From Hyphomicrobiales bacterium (GTDB lineage Bacteria; Pseudomonadota; Alphaproteobacteria; Rhizobiales; Rhizobiaceae): DNA of 64,000 bases. The position numbers and the translations under genes were made by a program. Location of the stretch: positions 69,535 to 133,534 of the forward strand of contig UBZP01000018.1 of the NCBI GenBank assembly GCA_900469965.1. Direction: 5' to 3'. Shown piece by piece: positions 62,563-64,000 of this stretch (position 1 is its first letter; each line of letters starts with the position of its first letter). The notes beneath the pieces were generated by a model that saw only the letters and a program-made list of their open reading frames with translations, had not been told where the DNA came from and made no database searches.

Positions 62563-62697
62563 TTAGGTGCACTGGCTGATGCTTGGATTGCACGGGCTCT
62601 GGGCCTGCACGCTCCCGCTTGCGACCAGCGCGCCGACCAGGATCAGACCGAATACAAGCAATGGGACTTTGAAAGGCACCGCAAATGCTATTGCCAT
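62563..62697 (-). CDS. Exported 44-residue peptide with two cysteines
   Basis: ATG at 62697 follows GAGGGAGG and the frame of 45 codons ends in TAA at 62563. The protein has a signal peptide (VPLLVFGLILVGALVASGSV then QAQ) and a predicted mature part of about 12 residues, QSPCNPSISQCT, with two cysteines that could form a disulfide. No homologue comes to mind. It precedes the 642-residue membrane protein gene by six bases. Support: good ribosome-binding site, signal peptide, coupling; the short length keeps confidence moderate. Confidence 0.6.
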   Translation of the reverse strand: MAIAFAVPFKVPLLVFGLILVGALVASGSVQAQSPCNPSISQCT

Positions 62698-62982
62698 GGC
62701 AGCCTCCCTCGAAACGCGCAAATATGATCCGTCTCTTGAAAATCAAAGTCAACTTATCCCTGCTAAGTACCCCTTTCGGTTGCGGCATGCCTCTTCCGTC
62801 CGAACGGCTGCGGGCCGGGCAGGGGCGTAACATTTCGGCCACGGTCATGGCCATTGCGGCGGGGTCGGGAGGCCCGGCGCTAAAGTATTGATTCATCTCA
62901 ACCCCCTCTCGTCGCTGCGGACGATAGTGGCCGCGGTGCAGCGCCTCGTGCCGCTGTCGTTGATCGACGAAGGAGAGAAGAG

Positions 62983-63675
62983 ATGTCGAACACCCTGACC
63001 CGTCCCCTGAGCCTTGTTGCGGCCATCGCACTTGCGGCGATCGGGCAGGCTGCCGCGGCGGCGGACCTGACGCCACCGGCGGCCGCGGCGGCGGAAGCGG
63101 CGGATGTGGAGGCCCTTGGCCCCTGGCAGATCCGTTTGCGGGCGCTCGGCGTCATCACCCGCGATTCCGGCCATGTGAACGGCATCGACGGCTCGGACCT
63201 CTCCTACAGCGACACCGTCGTTCCGGAGCTCGACATCTCCTATTACTTCACCGACAACATCGCGGCCGAACTGATCCTGGGCACGACCTATGCCAATATT
63301 GACGCCGCCGGCTCGATCGATGCGCTCGGCAAGGTCGGCAAGACCTGGCTTCTGCCGCCGACGCTGACGCTGCAGTACCACTTCACCGATTTTGGCGCGT
63401 TCAAGCCCTATATGGGCGCGGGTGTGAACTACACGCTGTTCTACAACCAGTCCGGCAAGGGCGCCTTTTCCGACCTCGACGTCGAGAACGAGTTCGGCGC
63501 GGCCCTGCAGGTCGGCTTCGACTACATGGTCGACGAGCACTGGGGCGTGAACTTCGACGTCAAGAAGCTGTTCCTCGAGCCGGAATGGAAGGTCAATCTC
63601 GACGGCGCCCCCCTGTCGGGCAAGGCCAAGCTCGATCCCTGGCTGATCGGCACGGGCATCACCTACCGCTTCTGA
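62983..63675 (+). CDS. OmpW-family outer-membrane protein
   Basis: Eight-stranded beta-barrel porin-like protein of 230 residues. Signal peptide TLTRPLSLVAAIALAAIGQAAAAA, a 20-residue Ala/Glu-rich mature start, then the OmpW core (WQIRLRALGVITRD, VPELDISYYFTDNIAAELIL, LTLQYHFTDFGAFKPYMGAG, VNYTLFYN) and a final TYRF with the C-terminal phenylalanine needed for barrel insertion. AGGAGAGAAG before ATG. The 285-base interval to the peptide gene on the other strand holds the divergent promoters and no convincing further gene. Confidence 0.9.
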   Translation: MSNTLTRPLSLVAAIALAAIGQAAAAADLTPPAAAAAEAADVEALGPWQIRLRALGVITRDSGHVNGIDGSDLSYSDTVVPELDISYYFTDNIAAELILGTTYANIDAAGSIDALGKVGKTWLLPPTLTLQYHFTDFGAFKPYMGAGVNYTLFYNQSGKGAFSDLDVENEFGAALQVGFDYMVDEHWGVNFDVKKLFLEPEWKVNLDGAPLSGKAKLDPWLIGTGITYRF

Positions 63676-63679
63676 GGAC

Positions 63680-63706
63680 GCTCTTCCGGCAGGGGCACGG
63701 AAGAGC
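63680..63706 (+). other. Inverted repeat after the OmpW gene
   Basis: GCTCTTCCG (63680-63688) and CGGAAGAGC (63698-63706), perfect nine-base arms, four bases after the stop codon. No T-run follows; probable 3'-end structure of the ompW mRNA. Confidence 0.5.
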
Positions 63707-63835
63707 CGCGGTCGCGTTGCGGCCGCGGGCCGGCGCGCTGACGGGGTCGCGCCGGCCATCACCCGTGTTTCAAATGCGCGTGATGGCGCCGGATGGCCAC
63801 GATTTCGGCGAAGCCGCGCCCTACCTCATGCCGTC

Positions 63836-64000
63836 ATGAACAGACGGTCCCTCCTGCTCACCCTTTCCTTCGCGCTCTCTGCCGCACCGCTCGCCGTCCG
63901 GGCACAGACGCCGCCGCCGCCGGCGCCGCCGGCTGCCGATGACGCGGCCGAGCTGACGCGCGTCCTCGACGAGGCCTCGGCGCTCACGCCGCTCAGGACC
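63836..64000 (+). CDS. Exported protein, N-terminal part only
   Basis: ATG 63836 opens a frame that runs off the window. The first 22 residues are a signal peptide (NRRSLLLTLSFALSAAPLAV then RAQ), followed by a Pro/Ala linker (TPPPPAPPAADD) and AAELTRVLDEASALTPLRT. The last part resembles the start of serine beta-lactamase-like hydrolases, but 55 residues are too few for a firm assignment. Confidence 0.55.
   Translation, partial: MNRRSLLLTLSFALSAAPLAVRAQTPPPPAPPAADDAAELTRVLDEASALTPLRT

Noticed and set aside
62698-62982. Short plus-strand frames (for example from 62685) between the peptide gene and the OmpW gene
   Set aside because: They overlap the peptide gene or its promoter, have no good ribosome-binding site and show no signal or domain.
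1-64000. tRNA, rRNA, CRISPR array, prophage or insertion sequence
   Set aside because: No cloverleaf-like segments, regularly spaced repeats, integrase, transposase or phage structural genes were seen; only short palindromic intergenic repeats are present.

Overview
The window looks like chromosome of a high-GC alphaproteobacterium of the Rhizobiaceae (Rhizobium, Ensifer/Sinorhizobium or Shinella type). The evidence is the mix of genes (sitABCD with paired Mur boxes, gltX-lysS, an alphaproteobacterial ornithine decarboxylase with a long leader, many sugar ABC transporters with LacI-family regulators) and the palindromic intergenic repeats typical of this group. Base composition looks even throughout. 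I see no phage, insertion sequence, CRISPR array, rRNA or tRNA.

Layout. 126-8727: a catabolic operon with a CUT1 sugar ABC importer, two GMC flavoprotein oxidoreductases, a short-chain dehydrogenase, a Dabb-domain protein and a type-2 glycerate kinase; the substrate is unknown. 8767-14525: single genes (a KGG-type small basic protein, a LysR remnant, a Tat-exported metallo-beta-lactamase-fold hydrolase with divergent LysR, ung, nucleoside hydrolase, DadA-like dehydrogenase). 14676-18271: the sitABCD manganese/iron importer behind two Mur boxes. 18445-25286: a membrane protein of unknown function, lysS and gltX, a DASS/SLC13 transporter and a TerC-family protein. 25473-29387: TetR regulator and EmrA/EmrB-type efflux pair with two palindromic operators. 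29494-34756: phosphoesterase, then LacI regulator, xylB and xylA. 34947-42727: GlsB-like protein, then a LacI-controlled RbsACB-type sugar importer with a TIM-barrel isomerase/epimerase and a Gfo/Idh/MocA dehydrogenase.

42809-48294: PaiB-like protein, LysE/ArgO exporter with divergent ArgP-like LysR, and a BtuFCD-shaped importer that carries a ModE-type operator in front and a molbindin gene behind, so it is probably a molybdate/tungstate importer. 48479-55466: GH1 beta-glucosidase, GFA-family protein, trhO, CHAD and CYTH proteins, eda, a YebE-like protein, acetyltransferase and a small membrane protein. 55475-60550: NicO/RcnA-type metal exporter with DUF1007 partner, LysR regulator, ornithine decarboxylase with a roughly 420-base structured leader, and a second acetyltransferase. 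60628-62697: an unrecognised nine-helix membrane protein preceded by a 44-residue exported two-cysteine peptide. The right end holds an OmpW-like porin and the start of an exported protein cut by the window edge.

The best leads are the ModE-linked importer, the peptide/membrane-protein pair at 60628-62697, the uncharacterised oxidative catabolic operon at the left end, and a 14-base operator-like word shared by two distant sugar loci.
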